The notes under the pieces: generated by a model
What the model was told of the DNA's origin: nothing
Seen by the model: the letters and a program-made list of their open reading frames with translations, nothing else
The model's database searches: none
Shown: positions 56,324 through 64,000 of the stretch, one piece after another
How positions within the stretch are numbered: position 1 is the first letter of the stretch
Layout of the letters: each line of letters starts with the position of its first letter
Assembly: GCA_000509225.1 (NCBI GenBank)
Contig: BAOK01000001.1
Location: forward strand, 1,302,001-1,366,000
Reading direction: 5' to 3'
Length of the DNA: 64,000 nt
Source: Parvibaculaceae bacterium Mf 1.05b.01
Lineage (GTDB): Bacteria > Pseudomonadota > Alphaproteobacteria > Parvibaculales > Parvibaculaceae
Program-made: the position numbers and the translations under genes

Positions 56324-56751
56324 CGCTGACGATTGACCCCTGCCCACAGAACGATCAGCAATAACGGTAACACCAATTCGATAACCATAAGTACGATGAA
56401 GAGCAGATGCGGATGTCCCACCGTCACAAGGGACAGAAGTCGACCGGCACCCCCTGCGAAAAACAACCCTGCCAGAATGGGAACAAGTTTTAGGTTCCCC
56501 TCAAGGCTGTTTGCGGCTCGAAGCACAATAGCTCCATAGGCCAGCCAAAAAACAGAATAGAACCGAAGCTCGGAATCGACATTGGACGATGACAGGCCAC
56601 CTAGTTCTTGTGGATCAGACAAAAAGAAATTGATGAACGCCGCAAAAAACTGCCCTGTTGCATCAGACCCCAGAAGCAACATTGACAGCCCGATGCCAAT
56701 TGTTGCGGCCCCCAGCACAAACAGGTTCGCACGCAAGATCAGTTTCATCAT
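56320..56751 (-). CDS. DUF4345 family membrane protein
   Basis: A 143-residue protein with four hydrophobic segments. ELRFYSVFWLAYGAIVLRAANSLEG and the FFAGGAGRLLSLVTVGHPHLLFIVLMVIELVLP region are the DUF4345 signature. Function unknown. It stands alone on the minus strand. Confidence 0.85.
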   Translation of the reverse strand: MMKLILRANLFVLGAATIGIGLSMLLLGSDATGQFFAAFINFFLSDPQELGGLSSSNVDSELRFYSVFWLAYGAIVLRAANSLEGNLKLVPILAGLFFAGGAGRLLSLVTVGHPHLLFIVLMVIELVLPLLLIVLWAGVNRQR

Positions 56752-56905
56752 GTTGGCTCCAACTCAGCTTGGTCCGACGGTGGTCCAAACAGTTGCACAC
56801 AGAATAAGTGCTCTGCATAAGACAGATTGTCACGTAGAGAGCGCAACAACCCAACATGACTCGCCAACTGCTAAGCTGCTGCCGCCGGGGCGAAGGCGAG
56901 ACGGC

Positions 56906-57568
56906 CTAAACCGGGTTCTTCTCCCGGTAATCGAAAGCACTCAGAAGAAAGCGTGCGCCCAGGATCAATGCATCCGCATTCACGCTGTGATCAAGACCCG
57001 GCATGATTTTTCCTGCCGCAACAATGCCTGCCGCTTGCAACGCCTCCAATGCGGGCGCTTGCGCTGATGCGGGGACAATGGAGTCTGCATCCCCATTGAT
57101 GAGCATCACTGGCGGCTTACAGGTTATTTCTTCTGCCAGCCGATCCCGCCCAACCAGCGCACCTGCATATCCCAGCAATGCTGCTGGCGGGACGGTTTGC
57201 CGAAGGCCTGCATGCAGCGTCATCAGGGTGCCTTGAGAGAACCCCACCAGCGCGAGCCTGTCTGGCGTTAGGCCTGCGGCCGCAAGCTCCTGATCAAGGA
57301 TCGGCTGAAGTTCATCGGCGGCATTCTCCACTTCAGGAAAAAGCAGCGGATGACCTGGCGGCAGTCTGGGTATCCATTGAAAACCGCCGGGAGCGTCGGG
57401 ACAGGGTGTTGGCGCGGAGGGTGCTGAGAAGGCAACCTCCGGCATGGACTTCGCCCAATAGTCTGCGAAGGACATGAGGTCAGCACCGTTGGATCCAAGG
57501 CCATGCAAGAAGACGACGAGCCACTTCGGATCGCCGCTCAACGCATCTCGTCGAAGGGGCTCACTCAT
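56906..57568 (-). CDS. Phospholipase/carboxylesterase-family alpha/beta hydrolase
   Basis: A 220-residue hydrolase. FLHGLGSNGADL (oxyanion), LVGFSQGTLMTLHAGL (Ser nucleophile), the INGDADSIVPA Asp and the GLDHSVN His form the triad of the YpfH/carboxylesterase group. No signal peptide. The start overlaps the aminotransferase stop by 4 bases, so the pair is an operon. Confidence 0.93.
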   Translation of the reverse strand: MSEPLRRDALSGDPKWLVVFLHGLGSNGADLMSFADYWAKSMPEVAFSAPSAPTPCPDAPGGFQWIPRLPPGHPLLFPEVENAADELQPILDQELAAAGLTPDRLALVGFSQGTLMTLHAGLRQTVPPAALLGYAGALVGRDRLAEEITCKPPVMLINGDADSIVPASAQAPALEALQAAGIVAAGKIMPGLDHSVNADALILGARFLLSAFDYREKNPV

Positions 57569-58737
57569 CCGAAGAACCGCTTCAGGCGGAAGACACTCTC
57601 TTCAAGCACTTCAGGTTGTTTTGAGAAACAAAAGCGAACCATGTTTCTGGGGATGCCAATCCCTCCCTCTCGCGGTTTGTAGAACGGGCTGACCGGGATT
57701 GCGCTTACGCCGGCGTTCGCCGTGATCTCTTTACAAAAATCCAGGTCGGTCCTGCTATAGCCGAGGCCGGATATATCGGTTGTCACGAAATAGGTGCCAT
57801 CGGAACGCACCACATCGAACCCGACAGCCGCCAAGCCCTTGGACAGAAGATCACGCTTCTGCTCCAGATCAGTTGCCAGATTTTGGAAGTAGGCATCGCC
57901 CTGCCCCAGCCCCCAGGCCACCGCGATTTGGAATGCCGGCGGTGTGGTGAAGGTGACAAACTGGTGTGCCTTGTTGACGAGCGCCAGCAGGTCTGGCGCA
58001 GCAGTCACATAGCCAATCTTCCAGCCTGTCAGAGAGAAAGTCTTTCCGGCTGAGGCTATTCGCACGCACCGGTCTCGCATGCCAGGCAAGGCCATCATCG
58101 TCTCGTGCGCTGCGCCGGCATAGACCAGGTGCTCGTAGACTTCATCGAGGATCACATAGGCATCATGCTTTCGCGCAAGATCTGCGATGCCCTGGAGTTC
58201 CGCCTTTGTGAAGACCTTGCCCGTCGGGTTCATGGGCGTGTTCACGACAATGAGCTTGGTCTTGTCTGAGAACGCACCCGCCAGCATTTCCAGGTCAAGA
58301 TTCCAATTGGGCGCCTCGAGCCCAACGGTCACGGCGTGCGCGCCTGTTGCCTCCACCATAGGCAGATAGGAGTCATAGAAGGGTTCAATGAGGATAGCTT
58401 CGTCGCCCGCGTTCAAGAGCGCCAGGAAACAGTCGGCCAGAGCCTCCGTCGCGCCAGACGTCACAAGGGTCTCCGTCTGCCAGTCGACATCAAGCCCATA
58501 GAAACGCGTGTCATGGTTCGCGACAGCTTTACGAAGCTCAGGGAGCCCCATGGAGGGCGGATATTGGTTTGGTCCCGCCATGATGGCCTGGGCTGCTCGT
58601 TCACGCAGCTCCACCGGGCCCTCGTCATCCGGGAACCCTTGGCCCAGATTAATGGCCCCATGTTCCATGGCCATGGCGGACATGGTACTGAAGATCGTCG
58701 TCCCGAGCCCAGAGAAGACCGCGTTTCCTGGCTGCAT
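57565..58737 (-). CDS. Pyridoxal-phosphate aminotransferase, class I/II
   Basis: A 390-residue fold-type I aminotransferase. INLGQGFPDDEGP near residue 27, QYPPSMGLPELRKAV, VNTPMNPTGKVF, ILDEVYEHLVY and the PLP Lys in SAGKTFSLTGWKIGY (near residue 230) are clear. It resembles kynurenine/methionine aminotransferases (YbdL-like); the amino donor cannot be fixed. The start at 58737 (MQPGNAVFSG) is preferred with GGGGGA upstream; 26 in-frame codons before it look non-coding. Confidence 0.93.
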   Translation of the reverse strand: MQPGNAVFSGLGTTIFSTMSAMAMEHGAINLGQGFPDDEGPVELRERAAQAIMAGPNQYPPSMGLPELRKAVANHDTRFYGLDVDWQTETLVTSGATEALADCFLALLNAGDEAILIEPFYDSYLPMVEATGAHAVTVGLEAPNWNLDLEMLAGAFSDKTKLIVVNTPMNPTGKVFTKAELQGIADLARKHDAYVILDEVYEHLVYAGAAHETMMALPGMRDRCVRIASAGKTFSLTGWKIGYVTAAPDLLALVNKAHQFVTFTTPPAFQIAVAWGLGQGDAYFQNLATDLEQKRDLLSKGLAAVGFDVVRSDGTYFVTTDISGLGYSRTDLDFCKEITANAGVSAIPVSPFYKPREGGIGIPRNMVRFCFSKQPEVLEESVFRLKRFFG

Positions 58738-58944
58738 TGTTCCCCCGAAAGAGCTGATTTCACATGCCGCGGAGCATTTCAGAGGTTCGGCGATCGGGCA
58801 ATGACCACGCGCCAAAAGTGCAAAAGATCATATTTTGTGCATTTGCCTATTTTTTATGCTCAATATCTGCCCAGGAAATGAGCGACACATACTAGATACC
58901 CATACAAACCATTGATTTTAATGCGCTTTTTGCAGCCCAATGCA

Positions 58945-58961
58945 TTGGCATAGCTTGTGCT
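58945..58961 (+). promoter_or_regulatory. Sigma54-type promoter upstream of glnB
   Basis: TTGGCA then, 10 bases after the GG, TGTGCT, which keeps the invariant GG and GC of -24/-12 promoters with correct spacing. It lies about 125 bases before glnB. Nitrogen-regulated sigma54 control of glnBA is well known in alphaproteobacteria. No clean NtrC site was identified; the rest of 58738-59086 shows nothing else convincing. Confidence 0.6.
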
Positions 58962-58963
58962 AA

Positions 58964-59425
<462 letters not shown>

Positions 59426-59518
59426 TACCACACGCCCCTTATCGGGGGTTTGTGCAATTCCAACCGGTAGGCAGAAGCCTGCCATTACTTACGAGACACA
59501 GCAGGGAAAGAGAACACC

Positions 59519-60931
59519 ATGGCCGATGCCGCCGCTGTCCTAAAGACAATCAAAGACAAAGACGTGAAATATGTGGACCTTCGGTTCACTGACCCACGCG
59601 GAAAAATGCAGCACGTGACCTTCGACATCGCGATGATCGAAGACGAAGACTTCTTCAATGATGGACAGATGTTCGACGGCTCTTCGATCGCTGGCTGGAA
59701 AGCGATCAATGAGTCCGACATGGTGCTGATGCCAGATTGCGCCACCGCAACCATCGACCCATTCTACGCTCAGACAACACTCGCCATCTTCTGTGACATC
59801 GTCGAGCCGAACACAGGCGAGCTTTATGACCGCGACCCTCGTGGCACAGCTAAGCGCGCTGAAGCGTATCTGAAGAGCACCGGCATCGGTGACACAGTTT
59901 ATTTCGGCCCTGAAGCAGAATTCTTCGTCTTTGATGACGTGCGCTTCTCGTCCACGCCATACAACACAGGCTTCGTGCTCGACAGTGTCGAACTGCCGGA
60001 CAATATGGGCACCGAGTATGAAATGGGCAATATGGGTCACCGTCCCCGCACAAAGGGTGGTTACTTCCCAGTAAACCCAATCGACAGCGCACAGGACCTG
60101 CGGTCTGAAATGCTCTCTACGATGGCTGAAATGGGCGTCGAAGTCGAAAAGCATCACCACGAAGTGGCGGCCGCTCAGCACGAGCTGGGCATGAAGTTCC
60201 AGACACTCACAACGGTTGCTGATCACCTTCAGATCTACAAATATGCGATCCACAATGTGGCGCACGCTTTTGGCAAATCTGCCACGTTCATGCCGAAGCC
60301 TGTTTTTGGCGACAATGGCACGGGCATGCACTGTCACCAGTCTATCTGGAAAGACGGCAAACCAACTTTCGCTGGTAACGGTTATGCGGACCTTTCGGAA
60401 AACTGCCTCCACTATATTGGCGGTATTCTGAAGCACGCGAAATCGCTTAATGCTTTCACCAATGCCTCAACCAACTCCTACAAGCGTTTGGTTCCTGGCT
60501 ACGAAGCACCGGTTCTCCTCGCCTATTCAGCGCGCAACCGTTCTGCTTCCTGTCGTATTCCATACGGCACGTCGCCTGCATCCAAGCGGATCGAAATCCG
60601 CTTCCCGGATCCAACCGCCAACCCATACCTCGCCTTCTCTGCGATGATGATGGCCGGCCTTGATGGCATCCAGAACAAGATCCACCCTGGCGATCCAATG
60701 GACAAGGACCTCTACGCGCTTCCGCCGGAAGAGCTAGCGGACATTCCTACAGTTGCAGGGTCTCTTCGTGAAGCGATCGAAAGCCTGGACGCTGACCGCG
60801 ACTATCTGACCAAGGGCGACGTGTTCACCAACGAGCAGATCGATGGCTATATCGAGCTGAAGATGGAAGAAGTTGAGCGTTACGACATGACGCCTCACCC
60901 TGTTGAGTTCGACATGTACTACTCCGTCTAA
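59519..60931 (+). CDS. glnA: Glutamine synthetase, type I
   Basis: A 470-residue glutamine synthetase making glutamine from glutamate, ammonia and [40 protein letters not shown] and [18 protein letters not shown] are standard catalytic segments. The [11 protein letters not shown] stretch holds the Tyr adenylylated by GlnE. It is the second gene after glnB and ends in a strong terminator. Confidence 0.98.
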   Translation: MADAAAVLKTIKDKDVKYVDLRFTDPRGKMQHVTFDIAMIEDEDFFNDGQMFDGSSIAGWKAINESDMVLMPDCATATIDPFYAQTTLAIFCDIVEPNTGELYDRDPRGTAKRAEAYLKSTGIGDTVYFGPEAEFFVFDDVRFSSTPYNTGFVLDSVELPDNMGTEYEMGNMGHRPRTKGGYFPVNPIDSAQDLRSEMLSTMAEMGVEVEKHHHEVAAAQHELGMKFQTLTTVADHLQIYKYAIHNVAHAFGKSATFMPKPVFGDNGTGMHCHQSIWKDGKPTFAGNGYADLSENCLHYIGGILKHAKSLNAFTNASTNSYKRLVPGYEAPVLLAYSARNRSASCRIPYGTSPASKRIEIRFPDPTANPYLAFSAMMMAGLDGIQNKIHPGDPMDKDLYALPPEELADIPTVAGSLREAIESLDADRDYLTKGDVFTNEQIDGYIELKMEEVERYDMTPHPVEFDMYYSV

Positions 60932-60951
60932 ACACGGATCTGCATTTACGG

Positions 60952-60979
60952 AAAAGGCCGGTGTTTTCACCGGCCTTTT
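60952..60979 (+). terminator. Intrinsic terminator of glnA
   Basis: AAAAGGCCGGTG and CACCGGCCTTTT form a perfect 12-base stem with a TTTT loop, and a T-run follows, 20 bases after the glnA stop. Confidence 0.92.
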
Positions 60980-61056
60980 TCTTTGACCAAAGCACTTTAT
61001 TTAATTATTTTGTTAAATAAGGTGCTGATGCGCCGCAAGAACCGAGAGGCGCTGAC

Positions 61057-61662
61057 ATGAAGCTCTACAATGCCAATGCGGGTAACCCGAAACGGGTCCG
61101 GATATTCATCGCTGAAAAAGGCGTCGATATCCCGCGAGTCGATCTTGAAGCCGGATCAGACACCCGCACAGAAGAATTCCGCAAAATAAATTCGCTCCAG
61201 GAGCTCCCGGTTTTGGAACTTGACGATGGGTCCATCATTACCGAAAGCGTCGCCATTTGCAGATATCTCGAAGCGCGGTTTCCAGAACCTCCGCTCATGG
61301 GACGCGACGCGTTCGAACAAGGTCGCATTGAGATGTGGAGCCAACGGATTTTCCATCAATTGTTTCTGCCGCACGGTCACTATGTGCGCCACACCATCCC
61401 TCTCTTCAAAAATGTGGTCCGGCAGATCCAAGAATTCGCCGCCGCAGAACGCGCGGTCATTCCGCAAAGATGGGAGTGGCTGAATGAAGAGATGTCCGAT
61501 GGACGCCCCTTCATCATCGGTGATGATTTCACCATGGCGGACATTCACGGCATGGTGGTTCTGATGCTCGGAGGTTTCTTTGACCTTCCTATTCCGCCGG
61601 AGTGCACCTTTGCAACTCAATGGTCAGAGAGAATGCGCAGCCGTCCGAGCTGGAATGCATAA
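61057..61662 (+). CDS. Glutathione S-transferase family protein
   Basis: A 201-residue GST. The N-terminal thioredoxin-like domain has the NSLQELPVLELDDGSIITESVAICRYLE cis-Pro and GSH-binding segment, followed by an all-helical C-terminal domain. A GAGAGG site lies 7 bases before the ATG. It is a single-gene unit after the glnA terminator. Substrate unknown. Confidence 0.88.
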   Translation: MKLYNANAGNPKRVRIFIAEKGVDIPRVDLEAGSDTRTEEFRKINSLQELPVLELDDGSIITESVAICRYLEARFPEPPLMGRDAFEQGRIEMWSQRIFHQLFLPHGHYVRHTIPLFKNVVRQIQEFAAAERAVIPQRWEWLNEEMSDGRPFIIGDDFTMADIHGMVVLMLGGFFDLPIPPECTFATQWSERMRSRPSWNA

Positions 61663-61767
61663 TTTCATCTGTCTACAGATTTTTATCACTAAACTTTGTC
61701 CGACTTTTTATTCAGTTTACTGACCTATTGTGATCAGAAAAAGTAGGTCAGCACTACAGACTCATAG

Positions 61768-61784
61768 TGTGACGCGACGTCACA
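61768..61784. promoter_or_regulatory. Perfect inverted repeat, CRP/FNR-like
   Basis: TGTGACG-CGA-CGTCACA, centred about 22 bases before the -35 box and about 57 before the expected transcription start, an activator position. CRP sites have TGTGA-N6-TCACA; here the spacing is 7. Confidence 0.5.
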
Positions 61785-61797
61785 TCGCACGATTCCC

Positions 61798-61826
61798 TTG
61801 ACACGAAGCCGATTCCTTGCTACAAA
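61798..61826 (+). promoter_or_regulatory. Sigma70-type promoter ahead of a 10-codon frame
   Basis: Perfect -35 TTGACA (61798-61803), 17 bases, then -10 TACAAA (61821-61826). The expected start is near 61833, only about 25 bases before the ATG at 61858. Confidence 0.6.
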
Positions 61827-61857
61827 GTTAATGCACATTCAGAAGGAGGTTTCGAAG

Positions 61858-61890
61858 ATGACCCCACCTGCGAAGCGTAGCGTAGCTTGA
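61858..61890 (+). CDS. 10-codon reading frame with a perfect ribosome site
   Basis: ATG at 61858 opens a frame of 10 codons (MTPPAKRSVA) ending in TGA. AGAAGGAGGT at 61841-61850 is complementary to the 16S anti-Shine-Dalgarno and lies 7 bases before it. There is no downstream gene in this direction within reach, so a leader for a known operon is not apparent. It could be a small peptide, a leader, or a translated region of a small RNA. No relative is known to me. Confidence 0.4.
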   Translation: MTPPAKRSVA

Positions 61891-62113
61891 AAACACTGGC
61901 GTATATGTCACTTTCAAGCGGAGAGAAATTCCAAGATAGATTGAAGCGTAGAGTCCGATTGACGTGTGCAGACGCGCAGCTCAAACGCAAAGGATTTTAG
62001 GCCAGATAGCGCAACACATACCTTTAGCCACAGCTGCATCAAGCAGCGTCGGTCTCTAGACATACGATGAAAAGCCCGGCTCTTTAGCATGGGCACGTGC
62101 GAGAAGCACAAAA

Positions 62114-62156
62114 GCAACCCCGTCCCAGGTCGCCGACCTGAGGAGATCGGGGTTGC
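62114..62156 (-). terminator. Nested hairpin, candidate terminator
   Basis: Outer arms GCAACCCCG (62114-62122) and CGGGGTTGC (62148-62156) are perfectly complementary and enclose an inner CAGGTC/GACCTG stem with a 3-base loop (62126-62140). On the minus strand TTTTG follows, which suits termination of the gene at 62301. On the plus strand it would lie about 225 bases after the 10-codon frame. Confidence 0.5.
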
Positions 62157-62300
62157 GTTGTTTGGATCACCCCAAACATTTCCCCAATTTCCAGTCACCC
62201 AGAACACTGACCAATATCGCCTTTATGTTCGAGGAACTCAGCGTCGCGCGCCCTCATGCCAAAGATCACCTTGGTTTACGTAATCTATGTGAGGCAGTGG

Positions 62301-63311
62301 CTAGCGTGTCAGGTGGCGCCGCAGTTCCTCAACCACCGTTTCTAGTGGAATTGAACTTGGCGGATCTTTCTGGAGAGCAGGATCGGCGCTACTGGCCTGC
62401 AAGGAATCGGTCGTTGGCGTTCCGAACCCAAGCTCGGGCACGACCCAGTCAATAGCCGTCGACCACCATTTGTGCTGCTTGTTCTTCTCTAACTTATTCA
62501 ACCGTGCTGCAAGCCCATCCAGCTGTTTGCGCGGCTGAGGCGCAATTGAGACGACGTCGAACCAGGACTCCGCCCGGTAACAGAACCTGTAGCGCGTGCC
62601 GTCGTCATCGGAATAAGCCAGCAACATCCGGTACAGATCGTCTACGGCGTGACGAAGCCCGATCACAGTCACCTCCCTGTCAGTTTCAACGATGGCGAGA
62701 TCCTCTTCCGGAAAACGGGTGACATTGATCCCTTCACCTGCGTCAATCTTTTGAATGTCAGCAACGACCTGGCGATGTCTGTCCGCCCATTCACCTTGGA
62801 TAGCAAACGGGTCGTCCAGCAGCGTTTCTTCCAACAGACTGAAGCAGTGCTGATAAGCATCCGCCATATTGGCCAGGTGCATGTCGGTCATTGGCGCCCC
62901 GTAGAATGGTTCGAACTTCTCTGCCTCGGACATGAGAGTCAGTTCCAACGCCAATGCATCCGGCCCTGTCCACTTCGTCAGGTCACCGGTCGCCGCTGTG
63001 CGCAGGATGAGGTCGCGATACTTCAGCGCCAAATCTGGGTTCAGCACACAGAAGGCAGAGAGCACACCGTCTGCATCAATATGATTGTTGGTGACAATCG
63101 AGAACTCCCCCAACACCTCTCGCCGCTGAGTTGGCGTCATGCCCGCAAGTATCAGCGCCGATCCGGTCGTCAGGTCATGGCGGAGCGGCTCAGGTGTTGA
63201 ATGACCTGGCCAATGGCTGATCGTTCGATAGCCTTCTGCATAGCCATCAGTCATGAGCGTCTGCGCAGGATCCAGCCCAGGGTGAAACGGTTGAAAATTT
63301 AGGTTGGACAT
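62301..63311 (-). CDS. Unassigned protein with HxDxDG motif
   Basis: A 336-residue soluble protein with NNHIDADGVLSAFCVLNP near residue 75. The HxDxDG pattern and its position after a short strand recall the metal-binding start of DHH-type phosphoesterases, but I cannot show the other family motifs. Highly acidic in the middle (EEDLAIVETDREV). No signal peptide. It follows the 63382-63981 gene by about 70 bases on the same strand, so they may be co-transcribed. Confidence 0.65.
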   Translation of the reverse strand: MSNLNFQPFHPGLDPAQTLMTDGYAEGYRTISHWPGHSTPEPLRHDLTTGSALILAGMTPTQRREVLGEFSIVTNNHIDADGVLSAFCVLNPDLALKYRDLILRTAATGDLTKWTGPDALALELTLMSEAEKFEPFYGAPMTDMHLANMADAYQHCFSLLEETLLDDPFAIQGEWADRHRQVVADIQKIDAGEGINVTRFPEEDLAIVETDREVTVIGLRHAVDDLYRMLLAYSDDDGTRYRFCYRAESWFDVVSIAPQPRKQLDGLAARLNKLEKNKQHKWWSTAIDWVVPELGFGTPTTDSLQASSADPALQKDPPSSIPLETVVEELRRHLTR

Positions 63312-63381
63312 GAGGGTGTCTCCATCTGTTTCCGATAAGAGATACCCTCACGCCCAATAAGTAAAGTTTTTTCTTTTCTTA

Positions 63382-63981
63382 TTAAACGAGGAGCCGTTCT
63401 GCAAAAAGCCGCGCGTAGAGACGTGCCCGTGCATTCAGGTCGCCCGGCTCAACCCAGTTTCGGTCCATGCGGTCCCACTCATTCCGCTCTGGGTCCAGCC
63501 CCAGGTCCTGAAGATAGTCACCGTCAGCAATGAAGAATTGTCGACGGTATCCGAGCAGATAACCGCCATGCTCCCTCTTAATGTCGACAGCTTCTTTGTA
63601 ATCCGCCAACCAGATGTTCTGGTGCACCATCATGCGTTTGGGACAAAGGATGGTGCCGAAATCTATCCCGCCTTCATCACCTTCCATCGCATGAGCCAAT
63701 GCCGCCCAGGTTCGAAAACCAAGCTCCATAGCAATGACGTTGAGGCATAGACGGCGTTTAACCTGCCCGATCAGTTCCTGATCCGTTGACGATGCCATTC
63801 CAGGCAGGGCGCGCATACGCCCAACATGAACAGACGAGCCTTTCTCAACTTGTTTGTGTAGTCGACGGGCTTTGGACTTTAAAAATGCCAGGACATCTGT
63901 GACCGTTTCACCCAAAGGATGCTCCTTTGACGGATTGGCCTGCGGTATTTCTGATTCCATCGACCCCAATATTTTGGACAT
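63382..63981 (-). CDS. Unassigned protein with glyoxalase-related N-terminal helix motif
   Basis: A 199-residue protein not confidently assigned. CLNVIAMELGFRTWAALAHAME (about 77-98) recalls a helical motif in a group of small proteins tied to the glyoxalase superfamily (GF/W-W-x-x-L). The C-terminal half (GYRRQFFIADGDYLQDLGLDP and onwards) has a conserved look but no known motif. I prefer the ATG at 63981 with AAGGAGA 9-10 bases upstream; a GTG at 63990 overlaps that site. The gene stops well before the window edge. Confidence 0.55.
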   Translation of the reverse strand: MSKILGSMESEIPQANPSKEHPLGETVTDVLAFLKSKARRLHKQVEKGSSVHVGRMRALPGMASSTDQELIGQVKRRLCLNVIAMELGFRTWAALAHAMEGDEGGIDFGTILCPKRMMVHQNIWLADYKEAVDIKREHGGYLLGYRRQFFIADGDYLQDLGLDPERNEWDRMDRNWVEPGDLNARARLYARLFAERLLV

Positions 63982-64000
63982 GGGCGTCACTCTCCTTATC

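Larger units (their letters stand above)
61663..62300. other. 640-base region without a long gene but with regulatory structure
   Basis: This region between the GST gene and a minus-strand gene holds an inverted repeat, a promoter, a perfect ribosome site with a 10-codon frame (61768-61890), a repeated 9-mer GAAGCGTAG (61872-61880 and 61943-61951) and a nested hairpin (62114-62156). Longer frames on either strand here (61914-62207 minus, 62089-62283 plus) show no protein-like features. Confidence 0.5.

Overview
The window looks like the chromosome of an alphaproteobacterium, probably in or near Hyphomicrobiales (Parvibaculum/Rhodobiaceae-like). I place it by gene order and protein families, not by any rRNA. 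The signs are a complete 14-gene nuo operon followed by birA, rnj, mce, a DUF1467 gene, a short proS, lolC and lolD. Behind it comes a tig / clpP / clpX / lon / hupB block. Nearly all of this core runs on the minus strand, and hand-counted core-like rows are about 55-62% GC.

Layout, low to high coordinate. 1-6.6 kb: a DUF2867 protein, lolD-lolC-proS, and two unassigned proteins, one a secreted cysteine-hydrolase-like protein. 6.9-9 kb: an SDR lacking its catalytic Tyr/Lys, and a membrane-anchored protein behind a strong promoter. 9-26.3 kb: DUF1467, mce, rnj, birA and nuoN to nuoA, all minus strand, with a good sigma70-type promoter ahead of nuoA. 26.6-36.5 kb: accessory genes lying between tRNA-Asp and hupB. 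They include a sulfotransferase-like protein, two MFS transporters, yghU, an alpha/beta hydrolase, a royal-jelly/Yellow-family protein and an HxlR regulator. Inside this stretch, a 1.56-kb cassette carries one phage tailspike-like beta-helix gene and is bracketed by tRNA-Val(TAC) and a degenerate tRNA-Val-like copy. 36.5-44.5 kb: hupB, lon, clpX, clpP, an EF-hand lipoprotein, tig and tRNA-Leu. 44.8-58.7 kb: regulators and metabolic genes, including a LysR, a neutral ceramidase, NAD(P)HX repair, a GlxA-like regulator, a thiolase-family protein, a tandem thioredoxin-fold protein, an esterase and an aminotransferase. 58.9-61.7 kb: glnB-glnA with a sigma54-type promoter, then a GST. 61.7-64 kb: an intergenic region with a well-formed promoter, a perfect Shine-Dalgarno and a 10-codon reading frame, then two unassigned minus-strand genes.

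Functionally the core covers respiration (complex I), biotinylation and propionate/methylmalonyl metabolism (birA, mce), RNA turnover (rnj), lipoprotein export (lolCD), proteostasis (tig, clpXP, lon; lon and clpP have matching RpoH-like promoters) and nitrogen control (glnBA).

The most unusual items are the tRNA-bracketed beta-helix cassette with no integrase, the promoter/10-codon unit at 61.77-61.89 kb, and a trigger factor with a histone H1-like Lys/Ala/Pro tail. No CRISPR array, rRNA, transposase or integrase gene was seen. All assignments rest on reading the sequence; no database search was run.
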